The notes under the pieces were generated by a model. That model saw nothing but the letters and a program-made list of their open reading frames with translations, did no database searches and was not told the origin of the DNA. From contig JBOHAD010000023.1 of the NCBI GenBank assembly GCA_050697555.1, positions 1-32,263 of the forward strand: a stretch of 32,263 nucleotides of DNA. The letters are read 5' to 3'. Positions 15,416 to 23,784 of the stretch are shown here, piece after piece. The stretch's first letter is position 1. Each line of letters opens with the position of its first letter. This stretch comes from DASQWP01 sp050697555 (GTDB lineage: Bacteria > Actinomycetota > Thermoleophilia > Gaiellales > Gaiellaceae). A program made the position numbers and the translations under genes.

Positions 15416-16756
15416 GTGACGCGCACGCCTCTGGCAGCGGTCGTCCTGGCGGCCGGCCTCGGCACCCGGATGCGCTCGCGGCGGCCGAAGCACCTCCACC
15501 TGCTCCTCGGACGCCGGCTGGTCGACTGGGTGGTGGGGGCGGCCCAGGGGCTCGGGCCGGATCCGCTCGTCGTCGTCGCGTCGCCGGATACGCGCGCGGA
15601 GCTCGAGGAGACGCTGCCGGACGGCGTTCTCGTCGCCGTCCAGGACGAGCCGCGCGGCACGGGCGACGGCGCCGCGGCGGCGCGCGACTCCCTCGAGGGC
15701 TTCGAGGGAGACGTGCTCGTCCTGGCCGGCGATGCGCCCCTCCTCACCACGGCGGTGCTCGAGGAGCTCCTCGTCACGCACCGGCGCGAGGGCGCGGCCG
15801 TGACCGTCCTCTCCTTCGAGGCGGACGAGCCGGGCTCGTACGGCCGCATCCTCCGCGACGAGGCCGGCCGGCTGTGCGCCATCGTCGAGGCGGGCGACGC
15901 TTCGCCGGCGGAGCTCGAGATCCGCGAGCTCAACTCCTCCATCTACGTCTTCGGCGCACACGACCTCTGGAGCGCGCTCGAGCGCCTCGCTCCCGACAAC
16001 ACGCAGGGCGAGCTCTACCTCACGGACGCCGTCCGCCACCTCGCGGATGACGGCCGGCCCGCATCCGTGTACCGTGCGACGGACCCACGTGCCGGCGAAG
16101 GCGTGAACACCCAGGCAGACCTCGCGGCCGCCGGAGCCCAGCTCCGGGACGACATCCTCCGCGGTCACATGGAGGCCGGCGTCACCATCGTCGACCCGGC
16201 CACGACCTGGGTCGAGCCCGACGTCGCCATCGAGCCCGACACGGTCATCCATCCCTTCACCGTCCTGCGCGGGCGCACGATCGTGCGCGAGGGCGCCGAG
16301 ATCGGGTCGCACGTCGTCGCCGTGGACGCGGAGATCGGCGCGGGCGCGCTCGTCGGTCCCTTCTGTTACCTTCGCCCTGGAACGGTGCTCGAGGCAGGGG
16401 CCAAGGCCGGCACGTTCGTGGAGATCAAGAACTCTCACATCGGTGCAGGCGCCAAGGTGCCGCACATGTCCTACATCGGTGACGCCGAGGTGGGCGAAGG
16501 AACGAACGTCGGCGCCGGCGCGATCACCGCAAACTACCCCCACCAGCCGGGGCGGCCGAAGGGGAAGACGGCGATCGGCCGGAACGTCAGGACGGGCGTT
16601 CACAATTCGTTCATGGCTCCCGTGACCATCGGCGACGACTCCTGGACGGCGGCGGGCTCGGTCCTCACCGACGACGTCCCGCCCGAGTCGCTCGCGGGCT
16701 TCCCGCCGCGCCAGGTGACGAAGGAGGGCTATCTGCGTGGAGACCGGAACGACTGA
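15416..16756 (+). CDS. glmU: Bifunctional UDP-GlcNAc pyrophosphorylase / glucosamine-1-P acetyltransferase
   Basis: A 446-residue protein. The N-terminal uridylyltransferase has LAAGLGTRMRS (11-21) with Lys25, then VAVQDEPRGTGDG, LAGDAPLL, GSYGRILRDEAG and ELNSSIYVF. From about residue 255 a left-handed beta-helix of hexapeptides follows (IVREGAEIG, AEIGAGALVGPF, RPGTVLEAGAKAGTFVEIKN, IGDAEVGEGTNVGAGAI). The usual NYDG after that is NYPHQPGRPKGK, a local deviation in the acetyltransferase part. It makes UDP-GlcNAc for peptidoglycan. GTG 15416 lies 13 bases past the encoded CCA of the tRNA. Its end overlaps prs by 20 bases. Confidence 0.95.
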   Translation: MTRTPLAAVVLAAGLGTRMRSRRPKHLHLLLGRRLVDWVVGAAQGLGPDPLVVVASPDTRAELEETLPDGVLVAVQDEPRGTGDGAAAARDSLEGFEGDVLVLAGDAPLLTTAVLEELLVTHRREGAAVTVLSFEADEPGSYGRILRDEAGRLCAIVEAGDASPAELEIRELNSSIYVFGAHDLWSALERLAPDNTQGELYLTDAVRHLADDGRPASVYRATDPRAGEGVNTQADLAAAGAQLRDDILRGHMEAGVTIVDPATTWVEPDVAIEPDTVIHPFTVLRGRTIVREGAEIGSHVVAVDAEIGAGALVGPFCYLRPGTVLEAGAKAGTFVEIKNSHIGAGAKVPHMSYIGDAEVGEGTNVGAGAITANYPHQPGRPKGKTAIGRNVRTGVHNSFMAPVTIGDDSWTAAGSVLTDDVPPESLAGFPPRQVTKEGYLRGDRND

Positions 16757-17807
16757 GCTCGCCCTGCCGGGCCTGGAGATTCCGCCCGAGCCCAAGCCCC
16801 AGCCGAGCGGCGAGCGCGGCCGCTGGATCGAGCGCGGCCCCTCGGGCAAGCTGATGCTCTTCTCCGGGCGCTCGAACCCGGTGCTCGCGGGCAAGATCGC
16901 CGACCAGCTCAACATCGAGCTCGGCGACGTGGAGCTGAAGACGTTCTCGAACGGCGAGACGTACTGCCGCTACCGCGAGTCGATTCGCGGCGCCGACGTC
17001 TTCATCGTCCAGTCCTGCTACGGGCGCCCGACGAACGACTACCTGTGGGAGCTCCTGACAATGATCCAGGCGGCGAAGCTCGCCTCCGCCAACCGGATCA
17101 CGGCCGTCGTCCCCTGGTATCCGTACTCGCGGCAGGACAAGAAGTCCTCCCCGCGGGAGCCGATCACGGCGAAGCTCCTCGCCGACGTCCTCGAGGCGGC
17201 CGGCGTCGACCGCGTGCTGACGATGGACCTGCACGCGGGCCAGATCCAGGGCTTCTTCCGCATCCCCGTCGACCACATGACCGCGCTGCCGCTCTTCGCA
17301 CGCTACTACCGCGAGTCGCTCGCCCTCCACGGGGACGGAGTGGTCGCCGTCTCGCCGGACCCCGGACGGGCCAAGATGGCGAACAAGTTCGCGCAGATGC
17401 TCGAGGCGGAGTTCGCGATCATGAACAAGAACCGTCCGGCGCACGACGTCGCAGTCGTCACCGAGGTGATCGGCGACGTGCGCGGGAAGGTCGCAATCCT
17501 GAGCGACGACCTCATCGTCACCGGGAGCACCCTCGTCACGGGGGCCGCTGCGCTCAAGGAGGCGGGCGCGACGGCGGTGTACGCCTGCGCGACGCACGGT
17601 CTCTTCCCGGACGACTCGCTCGACAAGCTCGCGGCCAGCGAGCTGGCGGGCATCGCCCTGACCGACACGGTTCCGATCAATGAGCTCGACCGGCCGGCCA
17701 AGATGACCGTCCTGAGCGTGTCCGGGATCCTCGCAGAGACGATCCAGAACGTCTTCTCGGACGAGTCGGTCTCGGCCATCTTCGCCGGCGAGAACCAGCT
17801 CTTCTAG
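16737..17807 (+). CDS. prs: Ribose-phosphate pyrophosphokinase
   Basis: A 356-residue protein: an N-terminal extension of about 35 residues, then the PRPP synthetase core (LMLFSGRSNPVLAGKIA, FSNGETYCRYRESIRGADVF, VVPWYPYSRQDKKSSPREPI, TMDLHAGQIQGFF). The PRPP loop reads SDDLIVTGST at about residue 257; the usual class I form is DDxxDTxGT, so the third acidic residue is Val. The flexible loop YSRQDKK and the HAGQ region are standard. It makes PRPP for nucleotide, His and Trp synthesis. The GTG start lies inside glmU, an arrangement common in this gene pair. Confidence 0.93.
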   Translation: METGTTELALPGLEIPPEPKPQPSGERGRWIERGPSGKLMLFSGRSNPVLAGKIADQLNIELGDVELKTFSNGETYCRYRESIRGADVFIVQSCYGRPTNDYLWELLTMIQAAKLASANRITAVVPWYPYSRQDKKSSPREPITAKLLADVLEAAGVDRVLTMDLHAGQIQGFFRIPVDHMTALPLFARYYRESLALHGDGVVAVSPDPGRAKMANKFAQMLEAEFAIMNKNRPAHDVAVVTEVIGDVRGKVAILSDDLIVTGSTLVTGAAALKEAGATAVYACATHGLFPDDSLDKLAASELAGIALTDTVPINELDRPAKMTVLSVSGILAETIQNVFSDESVSAIFAGENQLF

Positions 17808-17897
17808 CCGGAACGGCTCGACAATACGGGTCCGCCCCGTCGTCTCTCGCGACCTTTCTGGTCGTCGGCGCCCCGAGTCGGGCGCGCGTCAAAGGGC

Positions 17898-17930
17898 GGG
17901 CGCCGGAGCCTGCGGCCGACACCGGCGCCC
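17898..17930 (+). terminator. Hairpin downstream of prs
   Basis: gggcgccgg (17898-17906) pairs perfectly with ccggcgccc (17922-17930) round a 15-base loop, 90 bases after the prs stop. There is no T-run after it, so it is a factor-dependent or weak terminator at best. The rest of 17808-18044 shows only a small cgacc/ggtcg hairpin (17850-17864) and no gene. Confidence 0.45.
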
Positions 17931-18044
17931 ACCCAAGACGCCAGGCAGTATGCCTTGTGCGTATCCGATCAAGCCCGCCGGAAAACCTCTACGAGATCCC
18001 GGAAGGGACGCCGGGGCAGTCCAGCTCGCGTGCGACGTCCGGAA

Positions 18045-18075
18045 TCGGAGAGAGCCGCGGTGCAGCTCTCTCCGA
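18045..18075 (-). terminator. Hairpin downstream of the secreted-protein gene
   Basis: tcggagagagc (18045-18055) and gctctctccga (18065-18075) form a perfect 11-bp stem with a 9-base loop, starting 12 bases beyond the stop codon of the minus-strand gene. No strong T-run follows. It could also serve prs from the other side. Confidence 0.55.
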
Positions 18076-18087
18076 CGGATGGATCGG

Positions 18088-18474
18088 CTACTGCGCGCGG
18101 GCGAGCCGGAGCGCGTTCAACCGTGCCGAGGAGCGCATTGGCGCTGGATTGGCGAGCCTCCGGAACTTCGTTCTGCAGGCCCGGGTGTTCCTCACCGTGA
18201 GGACCCTCAGATCGAACGGCATGCCGTACGCGAGATCGATGCCCGTCACGGCGCCCCAGTTGACGAGGGGCTCGGTGGGGAACGTGTCTGGATCCGAGGG
18301 GTCGAACACGGGCTCGTCGTTGATCCCGAACCAGGCGTAGTCCGGAAATTGGGCCATTGGCGCCCAGGCCATGCAGCTCAGCTTGCCTTCGAGCGCACCG
18401 ACGCGATGCTTCAGCGTGTGTCGCGCCGAGGCCGCCGGCGCCAGCAGGACGGCGGCGAGCGCCGCCGTCATCAC
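18088..18474 (-). CDS. Hypothetical secreted protein with damaged signal-peptide start
   Basis: The frame from GTG 18474 encodes 128 residues: a hydrophobic signal segment ending APAASA, a short heptad-like stretch (LKHRVGALEGKL), then a compact domain with two Cys and the conserved-looking TVRNTRACRTKF. I recognise no named family; short coiled segment plus small domain resembles exported hypothetical proteins from memory of Thermoleophilia. The original start was probably ATG 18518 with AGGAGG 8 bases upstream, giving MKRLVVLVMTAALAAVLL. A 23-bp tandem duplication (18466-18511) now throws that frame into TGATGA. Translation could restart at GTG or ATG overlapping those stops, but the new start lacks the basic n-region, so export may be impaired. 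Confidence 0.65.
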   Translation of the reverse strand: MMTAALAAVLLAPAASARHTLKHRVGALEGKLSCMAWAPMAQFPDYAWFGINDEPVFDPSDPDTFPTEPLVNWGAVTGIDLAYGMPFDLRVLTVRNTRACRTKFRRLANPAPMRSSARLNALRLARAQ

Positions 18475-18511
18475 GAGAACGACGAGCCCGTCATCACGAG
18501 AACGACCAGCC
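18466..18511. repeat. 23-bp tandem duplication in the signal-peptide region
   Basis: Units 18466-18488 and 18489-18511 match at 22 of 23 positions (gagcc versus cagcc at the end). 23 is not a multiple of three, so it breaks the reading frame between the Shine-Dalgarno/ATG and the body of the minus-strand gene. Confidence 0.9.
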
Positions 18512-18534
18512 TCTTCATTCGCTCTGCCTCCTCT

Positions 18535-18562
18535 CCCGCCGCGGCGGGTCCGACTCTCGGAC
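18535..18562. promoter_or_regulatory. Two adjacent inverted repeats upstream of the secreted-protein gene
   Basis: cccgccgcggcggg (18535-18548) is a perfect 14-base palindrome; gtccga-ctc-tcggac (18548-18562) is a perfect 6-bp inverted repeat beside it. They lie just before the Shine-Dalgarno of the minus-strand gene, where an operator or a 5' leader hairpin could act. The rest of 18519-18699 shows no gene. Confidence 0.35.
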
Positions 18563-18699
18563 GAACTCTGTGACGGGGGCGAGCCTCAGGGCAATCGGCC
18601 GTTCGGCTAGTCTCGCGGCGGATTTGTAAACGGGCGCGAAGTCTCCGGCTCGCGGGCCGGCCGGCCGCTGCAACGCCTTCGCTAGACTGGCCGCCGGAC

Positions 18700-19407
18700 A
18701 TGGCCGGCGAACGCATCCAGCTCGACGTCAAGCCCCGCGAGACGGGCGGGAGCGCCGAGTCGCGGCGTCTGCGCGCGGGCGGATTCGTTCCCGGCGTTCT
18801 CTACGGAGGCGGCAAGAAGGCGCATCCGTTCTGCGTCGAGGAGCGCGAGTTGCGCCGCGTCCTCACCGGCGACCACGGGCTGCACGCGATCCTCGACGTC
18901 GTCTTCGACGGCCAGAAGACGGCTCACCACGCGGTGCTCAAGGAGTACCAGCTCGACCCGACGCGGGCGCGGCTCCTCCACATCGACCTGCACGAGGTGC
19001 GGCTCGACCAGCCGATCCAGGCGCAGGTGGTAGTCGACCTCAGGGGCGAATCCGAGGGCGTCAAGGAGGGCGGCGTCCTCACCCAGGTCTCCCGCGAGGT
19101 CAACGTCGAGGCCCTGCCCATGGAGGTTCCGGATCGGCTCGAGCTGGACATCTCCGCCATGGCCATCGGCGACAGCCTGCGCGTGAGCGACCTGCGCGCT
19201 CCGGAGGGCGTGACCCTCCTCGACGATGCGGAGACGGTACTCGCCACGGTGACGCCGCCGACGAAGGTCGAGCTGCCCGAAGAGATGGTCGAAGAGGAGG
19301 AGGAGGCCGAGGCCCTCGAGGGCGAGGTTCCCGAGGGAGAGATGCCGGAGGGCGCGGCCGAGCCGGAGGCGGAGGGCGCCGGCGAAGAGCAGACGACCGA
19401 GGGCTAG
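18700..19407 (+). CDS. rplY: 50S ribosomal protein L25, CTC form
   Basis: A 235-residue L25/TL5/CTC protein binding 5S rRNA. The N-terminal L25 domain shows RLRAGGFVPGVLYGGGKK, HHAVLKEYQLDPTRARLLHID and DLHEVRLDQPI. The C-terminal beta domain shows GVKEGGVLTQVSREVNVEAL, ELDISAMAIGDSLRVSDL and LATVTPPTK. A strongly acidic tail of about 45 residues ends the protein. ATG 18700 lies 11 bases after TAGACT (18683-18688), without a Shine-Dalgarno, so the leader is very short. pth follows 6 bases after the stop, the usual neighbour. Confidence 0.96.
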   Translation: MAGERIQLDVKPRETGGSAESRRLRAGGFVPGVLYGGGKKAHPFCVEERELRRVLTGDHGLHAILDVVFDGQKTAHHAVLKEYQLDPTRARLLHIDLHEVRLDQPIQAQVVVDLRGESEGVKEGGVLTQVSREVNVEALPMEVPDRLELDISAMAIGDSLRVSDLRAPEGVTLLDDAETVLATVTPPTKVELPEEMVEEEEEAEALEGEVPEGEMPEGAAEPEAEGAGEEQTTEG

Positions 19408-19413
19408 TAGCTC

Positions 19414-20016
19414 GTGCGCTTGTTCCGTCGGGGCGAGCAGGCCTCGACGCTCGACTTGCTGGTCGCCGGGCTCGGAAATCCAGGGCGCGAGCACGCCCGC
19501 ACGCGCCACAACATCGGTTTCATGGTCTGCGACGAGCTGGCCGGCCGGCACGGCGGCTCGTTCCGGTCGAAGTTCTCCGGCGACCTCGCGGAGCTCCGCC
19601 TCGAGGGGCGGCGGGCCGCGCTCCTGAAGCCCCAGACCTACATGAACGAGTCGGGACGCTCGGTGGGCGCAGCCGTGCGCTTCTTCAAACTCCCGCCCGA
19701 GCAGCTTCTCGTCCTCCACGACGACGCCGACCTCGAGCCGGGCCGTCTCCAGGCCCGCCTCGGCGGCGGCCTTGCCGGGCACAACGGCCTCCGCTCGCTC
19801 GCGCAGCATCTGAAGACGCAGGAGTTTCTCCGCCTCCGAATCGGCGTGGGACGGCCCGAGCGCGGCGACCCGCGACCGGTGGCCGACTTCGTGCTCTCGC
19901 CCTTCGACGCGCACGTCGACGTGGAGGCGCTCGTGGCGCGGGCCGCCGACGCGGTAGAGGCGCTCGCGCGCGAAGGTCTCGAGGAGACGCAGAACCGCTT
20001 CAACGAGCGCGCCTGA
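19414..20016 (+). CDS. pth: Peptidyl-tRNA hydrolase
   Basis: A 200-residue protein. GLGNPG (20-25) and TRHNIGF with catalytic His32 are followed by KPQTYMNESGRSV, VLHDDADLEPGRLQARLGGGLAGHNGLRS and LRIGVGRP. The usual HDDLDL reads HDDADL, a mild change next to the catalytic Asp. It frees tRNA from peptidyl-tRNA lost by ribosomes. The GTG 19414 start is 6 bases from rplY. About 12 residues precede the family's normal N-terminus; no better internal start is seen. Confidence 0.95.
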   Translation: MRLFRRGEQASTLDLLVAGLGNPGREHARTRHNIGFMVCDELAGRHGGSFRSKFSGDLAELRLEGRRAALLKPQTYMNESGRSVGAAVRFFKLPPEQLLVLHDDADLEPGRLQARLGGGLAGHNGLRSLAQHLKTQEFLRLRIGVGRPERGDPRPVADFVLSPFDAHVDVEALVARAADAVEALAREGLEETQNRFNERA

Positions 20017-20131
20017 TCCGGTGACGATCTCGGCACGTTCCGCGGGCCATGCGCGCGCCCGCGAGCGATAGGCTGGAACCGGAGGGAGGTTCGCGGCGGC
20101 CCCCGCGCCCGCGTGCGAAAAGGACCAGGAA

Positions 20132-20153
20132 CGGGCCGCCCGGAGGCGGCCCG
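20132..20153 (+). terminator. Strong GC hairpin between pth and the small minus-strand gene
   Basis: cgggccgcc (20132-20140), loop cgga, ggcggcccg (20145-20153): a perfect 9-bp stem with a tetraloop, 116 bases past pth and between convergent genes. There is no T-run. It probably insulates the convergent transcripts. The remaining intergenic bases 20017-20258 show no gene. Confidence 0.55.
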
Positions 20154-20258
20154 CTGAGAGAGGCTCCGTCGCCGTAGCGGCCCGACGCCGGGGCTCAGCC
20201 CTTCTCTTCGGCAGATCGGCCCGCCGACCTTAGGCTCGCGCGCCCGTTCGCACCGGCC

Positions 20259-20486
20259 CTACGAGACCAGGGCGGCGGGGAGGTGCTCCTCGTCGATCCG
20301 GACGCGCACGTAGAGACCCCCGCCCTGCGCGCGCCCGTATTCGACGCGCATCGCGTCCGGCGGCACCTCCACGAGAGCTTCCGCGTGCTCGTTCCGCCAG
20401 CGCCGGTATGCGTCGTCCGCGCCCGGGGGCTCGAAGGACGCGACCAGTCTCGGCCGCGTCCCGATGGGGAGGAGCTCACCCGCCAT
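20259..20486 (-). CDS. Small hypothetical protein, leaderless
   Basis: A 75-residue protein starting MAGELLPIGTRPRLVASF, with a helical YRRWRNEHAEALVEV segment and an ending rich in beta-type residues (GGGLYVRVRIDEEHLPAALVS). ATG 20486 follows a minus-strand TACGAT box (20498 back to 20493) by 6 bases, which supports a real, leaderless gene rather than a shadow. It is divergent from mfd. The mfd frame is also open over this region, but the mfd homology starts only after 20556. The family is not recognised. Confidence 0.6.
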   Translation of the reverse strand: MAGELLPIGTRPRLVASFEPPGADDAYRRWRNEHAEALVEVPPDAMRVEYGRAQGGGLYVRVRIDEEHLPAALVS

Positions 20487-20529
20487 CGGGCCATCGTACG
20501 CTCTCGACAGACGGCTACGATTGGCTCCG

Positions 20530-20546
20530 CGGAACGGCTCGTTCCG
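20530..20546 (+). promoter_or_regulatory. Inverted repeat in the mfd 5' leader
   Basis: cggaacg-gct-cgttccg is a perfect 7-bp inverted repeat with a 3-base loop, ending 9 bases before the chosen mfd GTG and just after a TACGAT -10 box. It could be an operator or a leader hairpin. Confidence 0.35.
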
Positions 20547-20555
20547 CCAGTCACC

Positions 20556-23500
20556 GTGGACCAGCTCGCCCGCACCCGAGAGCCAACCCTCGCCGTTCTC
20601 GCGCGCGCCCTCGCGGACGGCGAGCGCCTGCAGCGCTTCGCGGCGGCGCCCGCGCCTGCACGCGTCTCCGAGCCGCTCTTGCCTCTCTTCCTCGCCGCGC
20701 TCCACCTCGTGCGCGGCGGCCCCCTCGTCTGCCTCCTCCCGGACGACGCTGACGCCCGCGACGTCGCCGAGGCTGCCGGCTGGTTCCTCGGCGAGGACCG
20801 GGTCGGCCTCTTCGCCTCGCGGGGAGTCCGCTGGGGAAGCGGCCTCGAGCCGCCGCCGCACCTGGTGGGGGAGCGCGCCCGCGCCCTCGAGGTGCTCGGC
20901 GCCGGAGGTCTTCTCTGCGCGTCCGCGATCGGGGCGGCCGAGGGCGCTCCGCCCGCGGAGGCCCGCCCGGAGCCGCTTCCCCTCCGGGTCGGCGACGAGC
21001 CCGGCGTCGAGGAGCTCGTCGAGCGGCTGGCTCTCGCCGGTTACGAACGGGTCGAGCAGGCTCAGGAGCGCGGCCAGGTCGCCGTGCGGGGCGGCATCGT
21101 CGACGTCTTCCCTTCGACGGGCCGGGAGCCCGTGCGCATCGAGCTCTTCGGGGACGAGATCGAGTCCCTACGCGCGTTCTCGCCCTTCACGCAGCGAACG
21201 CTGCACGCCCTTGACGAGGCGACGGTCTATCCGGCCGCGGAGCGCCGACTCGACCTCGTCCAGCCCTGGCTCGGCGACGAGGGGGAGGTGCGTCCCGCAC
21301 CGAGGGACCTCGTGGCCCCGCTGCCTCCGCCGGACCTGGTCTGGCAGGCCGAGGACGCCCGCGAGGCGGTCCGGGAAGAGCTCAGCCTCGACCTCGGCCT
21401 GGCCGGCGCGGTCGAGCTCTCTCAGCTCCCCGCCGGACAGCCGTACTCCTTCGAGGCGCAGCGCCCTGCGGTGGCCGCTCGAGGCCTCGCCGAGGCCGAG
21501 CGGGACCTCCTCGCGTACGTCCGGGGTGGCAACCGGGTCGTGGTCGCGTTCGCCCACCGTGGGGAGGCGCTTCGCACGACGGGGCTCCTCCGGAAGATCG
21601 AGCCCGTCCTGCTCGAGCCGGGCGACCCGCTGCCGGACGAGCCGGCGCTCTTCTTTGCAGTCTCGCCGGCGCGGCGCGGAGTCGTGCTCCGCGAGCTCGA
21701 CTTCGTCCTCCTCCCCGACACGCAGGTCTTCCGCAAGCGACCGCCGCGCGCGGACGTCCGTCTCGGCCGCGCGCTCCAGAGCTTCGCCGACCTCCGTACG
21801 GGCGACTACGTCGTCCACGAGGACCACGGCGTCGCCGAGCTTCTCGGCTTCGAGACGAAGACGGTCGCCGGGGTCACGCGCGACTATCTCTTCCTCGGCT
21901 TCCGGGGTGACGACCGGCTCTACGTCCCCCACGAGCAGATAGGCAAGGTCTCCCGTTACGTCGGCGCGGACGGGCACGTCCCGGCGCTCTCCCGCCTGGG
22001 CGGCAAGGCCTGGCAGAACCTGAAGTCGCGCGCCCGCGCGGGCGCGCGCGAGCTCGCCGGCGAGCTCCTCGCCCTCTACGCTCGCCGCCAGCGGGCGGCC
22101 GGAGTTGCCTACGACGTCGACGGGGACCTGCTCGAGCAGGTCGAGGCGAGCTTCGCCTACGAGGAGACGCCCGACCAGCAGGCGGCGATCGAGGCGGTCA
22201 AGGAGGACCTCGAGTCGGCGCGCCCGATGGACCGCCTCGTCTGCGGCGACGTCGGCTTCGGCAAGACCGAGGTGGCCGTGCGGGCCGCCTTCGCCGTGGC
22301 GGCGAACGGGAAGCAGACGCTCTTCCTCGCGCCGACGACGATCCTCGCCCAGCAGCACTGGAACACCTTCCGGGAGCGCTACCGCGACCTGCCCGTCAAC
22401 GTCGAGATGGTGTCGCGCTTCCGCAGGCCGTCCGACGTCAAGGGCGTCCTCCGCGAGTACGCCGAGGGCAAGGTGGACGTTCTCATCGGCACTCACCGCG
22501 TCCTCTCGCGGGACGTCGTGCCCAGGCAGCTCGGCTTGGTCGTCGTCGACGAGGAGCAGCGCTTCGGCGTCGCGCAGAAGGAGCTCCTCCGCCAGCTCCG
22601 CCTCGAGGTCGACGTTCTCTCCCTCTCTGCCACGCCGATTCCGCGGACGCTGCACATGTCGCTCTCCGGTCTGCGGGACATCAGCGTCATCGAGACGCCG
22701 CCCCAGGGCCGGCGCCCCATCCGGACGCACGTCGGCGAGTACGACGAAGACATCATCCGCCTCGCGCTGGCGCGCGAGGCGGAGAGAGGGGGACAGTCGT
22801 TCTACCTGCACAACCGCGTGGAGACGATCGACGAAGCCGCAGAGAAGCTCAGGCAGATGTGTCCCGAGCTCCGCTTCCTCGTCGTGCACGGCCAGATGCC
22901 CGAGCGGGAGCTCGAGAGCCACATGCTCTCGTTCCTCGCAGGGGACGCGGACGTGCTCGTGTCGACCACGATCATCGAATCCGGGCTAGACATCCCGCAG
23001 GCGAACACGCTGATCGTCGAGCGCGCCGACGCGCTCGGCCTCGCGCAGCTGTACCAGATCCGCGGGCGCGTGGGCCGGAGCGACGTGACCGCGCACGCCT
23101 ACCTCTTCTACCCGGACGGAACTGAGCTGACTCAGGAGGCGCGTGCCCGGCTCGCCACGCTCGCCGACCACACGGAGCTGGGCGCGGGCTTCGCCATCGC
23201 CATGCGGGACCTCGAGATCCGGGGTGCGGGCGACCTCCTCGGCGCCGAGCAGTCCGGCCACGTAGCCGCAATCGGCTTCGAGCTCTACGTCGAGCTCCTC
23301 GGCGAGGCGGTGGCCGAGCTCACCGACACCCGTCGCGCCGTCGCGCGCCCGGTGCGGGTGGACGCGCAGATCGACGCGTACGTGCCATCGGACTACGTCG
23401 CCGCGGAGGCGCAGAAGATCGACCTCCATCGCCGGCTTGCCCTCGCCGAGTCGGAGGACGAGCTGCGCGAGCTCTCGGCGGCGACCGAGGACCGCTTCGG

Positions 23501-23771
23501 GCCGCTGCCGGAGCCGGTCGAGAGCCTCTTCGCCATCCAGGAGGCGAAGCTCCGGCTGGCGCGAATCGGGGCCGACTACCTGGTGTTCCGCGGCGGCAAG
23601 GCCGTGGTCGGCCCGCTCGTGCTCGGCTCCGCCGAGCTCCGCGAGCTCCGGCGCACGCTCGACACGGCCGTGTACTCGAGCGCCGCGCGCGAGGTCTCCC
23701 TTCGCGGCGAGCGGTTCGAGCGGGCGCTCGCGCTGGTCGATGGTATCCTCGAGCTACGGCTGTCGGCCTGA
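20556..23771 (+). CDS. mfd: Transcription-repair coupling factor
   Basis: A 1071-residue Mfd. The N-terminal UvrB-like module is followed by the RNA-polymerase-interacting CarD-like domain (DYVVHEDHGVAELLGF) and a RecG-like motor: Walker A CGDVGFGKTEVAVRAAF near residue 563, LAPTTILAQQHW, DEEQ box in VVVDEEQRFGV near 665, LSATPIPRTLHMSLSGLRDIS, VSTTIIESGLDIPQANT and QIRGRVGRSD. The C-terminal TRCF domain ends the protein. Mfd removes stalled RNA polymerase and recruits UvrA. The frame is open back to 20283, but that part is antisense to the small gene and unlike Mfd, so GTG 20556 is chosen. A TACGAT box at 20516-20521 may be its -10. Confidence 0.95.
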   Translation: MDQLARTREPTLAVLARALADGERLQRFAAAPAPARVSEPLLPLFLAALHLVRGGPLVCLLPDDADARDVAEAAGWFLGEDRVGLFASRGVRWGSGLEPPPHLVGERARALEVLGAGGLLCASAIGAAEGAPPAEARPEPLPLRVGDEPGVEELVERLALAGYERVEQAQERGQVAVRGGIVDVFPSTGREPVRIELFGDEIESLRAFSPFTQRTLHALDEATVYPAAERRLDLVQPWLGDEGEVRPAPRDLVAPLPPPDLVWQAEDAREAVREELSLDLGLAGAVELSQLPAGQPYSFEAQRPAVAARGLAEAERDLLAYVRGGNRVVVAFAHRGEALRTTGLLRKIEPVLLEPGDPLPDEPALFFAVSPARRGVVLRELDFVLLPDTQVFRKRPPRADVRLGRALQSFADLRTGDYVVHEDHGVAELLGFETKTVAGVTRDYLFLGFRGDDRLYVPHEQIGKVSRYVGADGHVPALSRLGGKAWQNLKSRARAGARELAGELLALYARRQRAAGVAYDVDGDLLEQVEASFAYEETPDQQAAIEAVKEDLESARPMDRLVCGDVGFGKTEVAVRAAFAVAANGKQTLFLAPTTILAQQHWNTFRERYRDLPVNVEMVSRFRRPSDVKGVLREYAEGKVDVLIGTHRVLSRDVVPRQLGLVVVDEEQRFGVAQKELLRQLRLEVDVLSLSATPIPRTLHMSLSGLRDISVIETPPQGRRPIRTHVGEYDEDIIRLALAREAERGGQSFYLHNRVETIDEAAEKLRQMCPELRFLVVHGQMPERELESHMLSFLAGDADVLVSTTIIESGLDIPQANTLIVERADALGLAQLYQIRGRVGRSDVTAHAYLFYPDGTELTQEARARLATLADHTELGAGFAIAMRDLEIRGAGDLLGAEQSGHVAAIGFELYVELLGEAVAELTDTRRAVARPVRVDAQIDAYVPSDYVAAEAQKIDLHRRLALAESEDELRELSAATEDRFGPLPEPVESLFAIQEAKLRLARIGADYLVFRGGKAVVGPLVLGSAELRELRRTLDTAVYSSAAREVSLRGERFERALALVDGILELRLSA

Positions 23772-23782
23772 AGCCGTTTTTT
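23756..23782 (+). terminator. Intrinsic-type hairpin with T6 at the mfd end
   Basis: acggct (23756-23761), a 10-base loop holding the mfd stop, and agccgt (23772-23777) are followed by six T (23777-23782). The next gene starts at 23785, so the same bases would form the 5' end of its leader. The stem is short for a terminator in GC-rich DNA. Confidence 0.5.
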
Positions 23783-23784
23783 CT

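Noticed and set aside
17957..18340. Plus-strand frames opposite the secreted-protein gene
   Set aside because: No motif and no start signals; the minus strand has a signal peptide and Shine-Dalgarno remnant.
20087..20105. gaacc...ggttc near the pth end as a degraded hairpin element
   Set aside because: Only 5-bp arms, a different loop length and no ggagggggct lead or flanking repeats.
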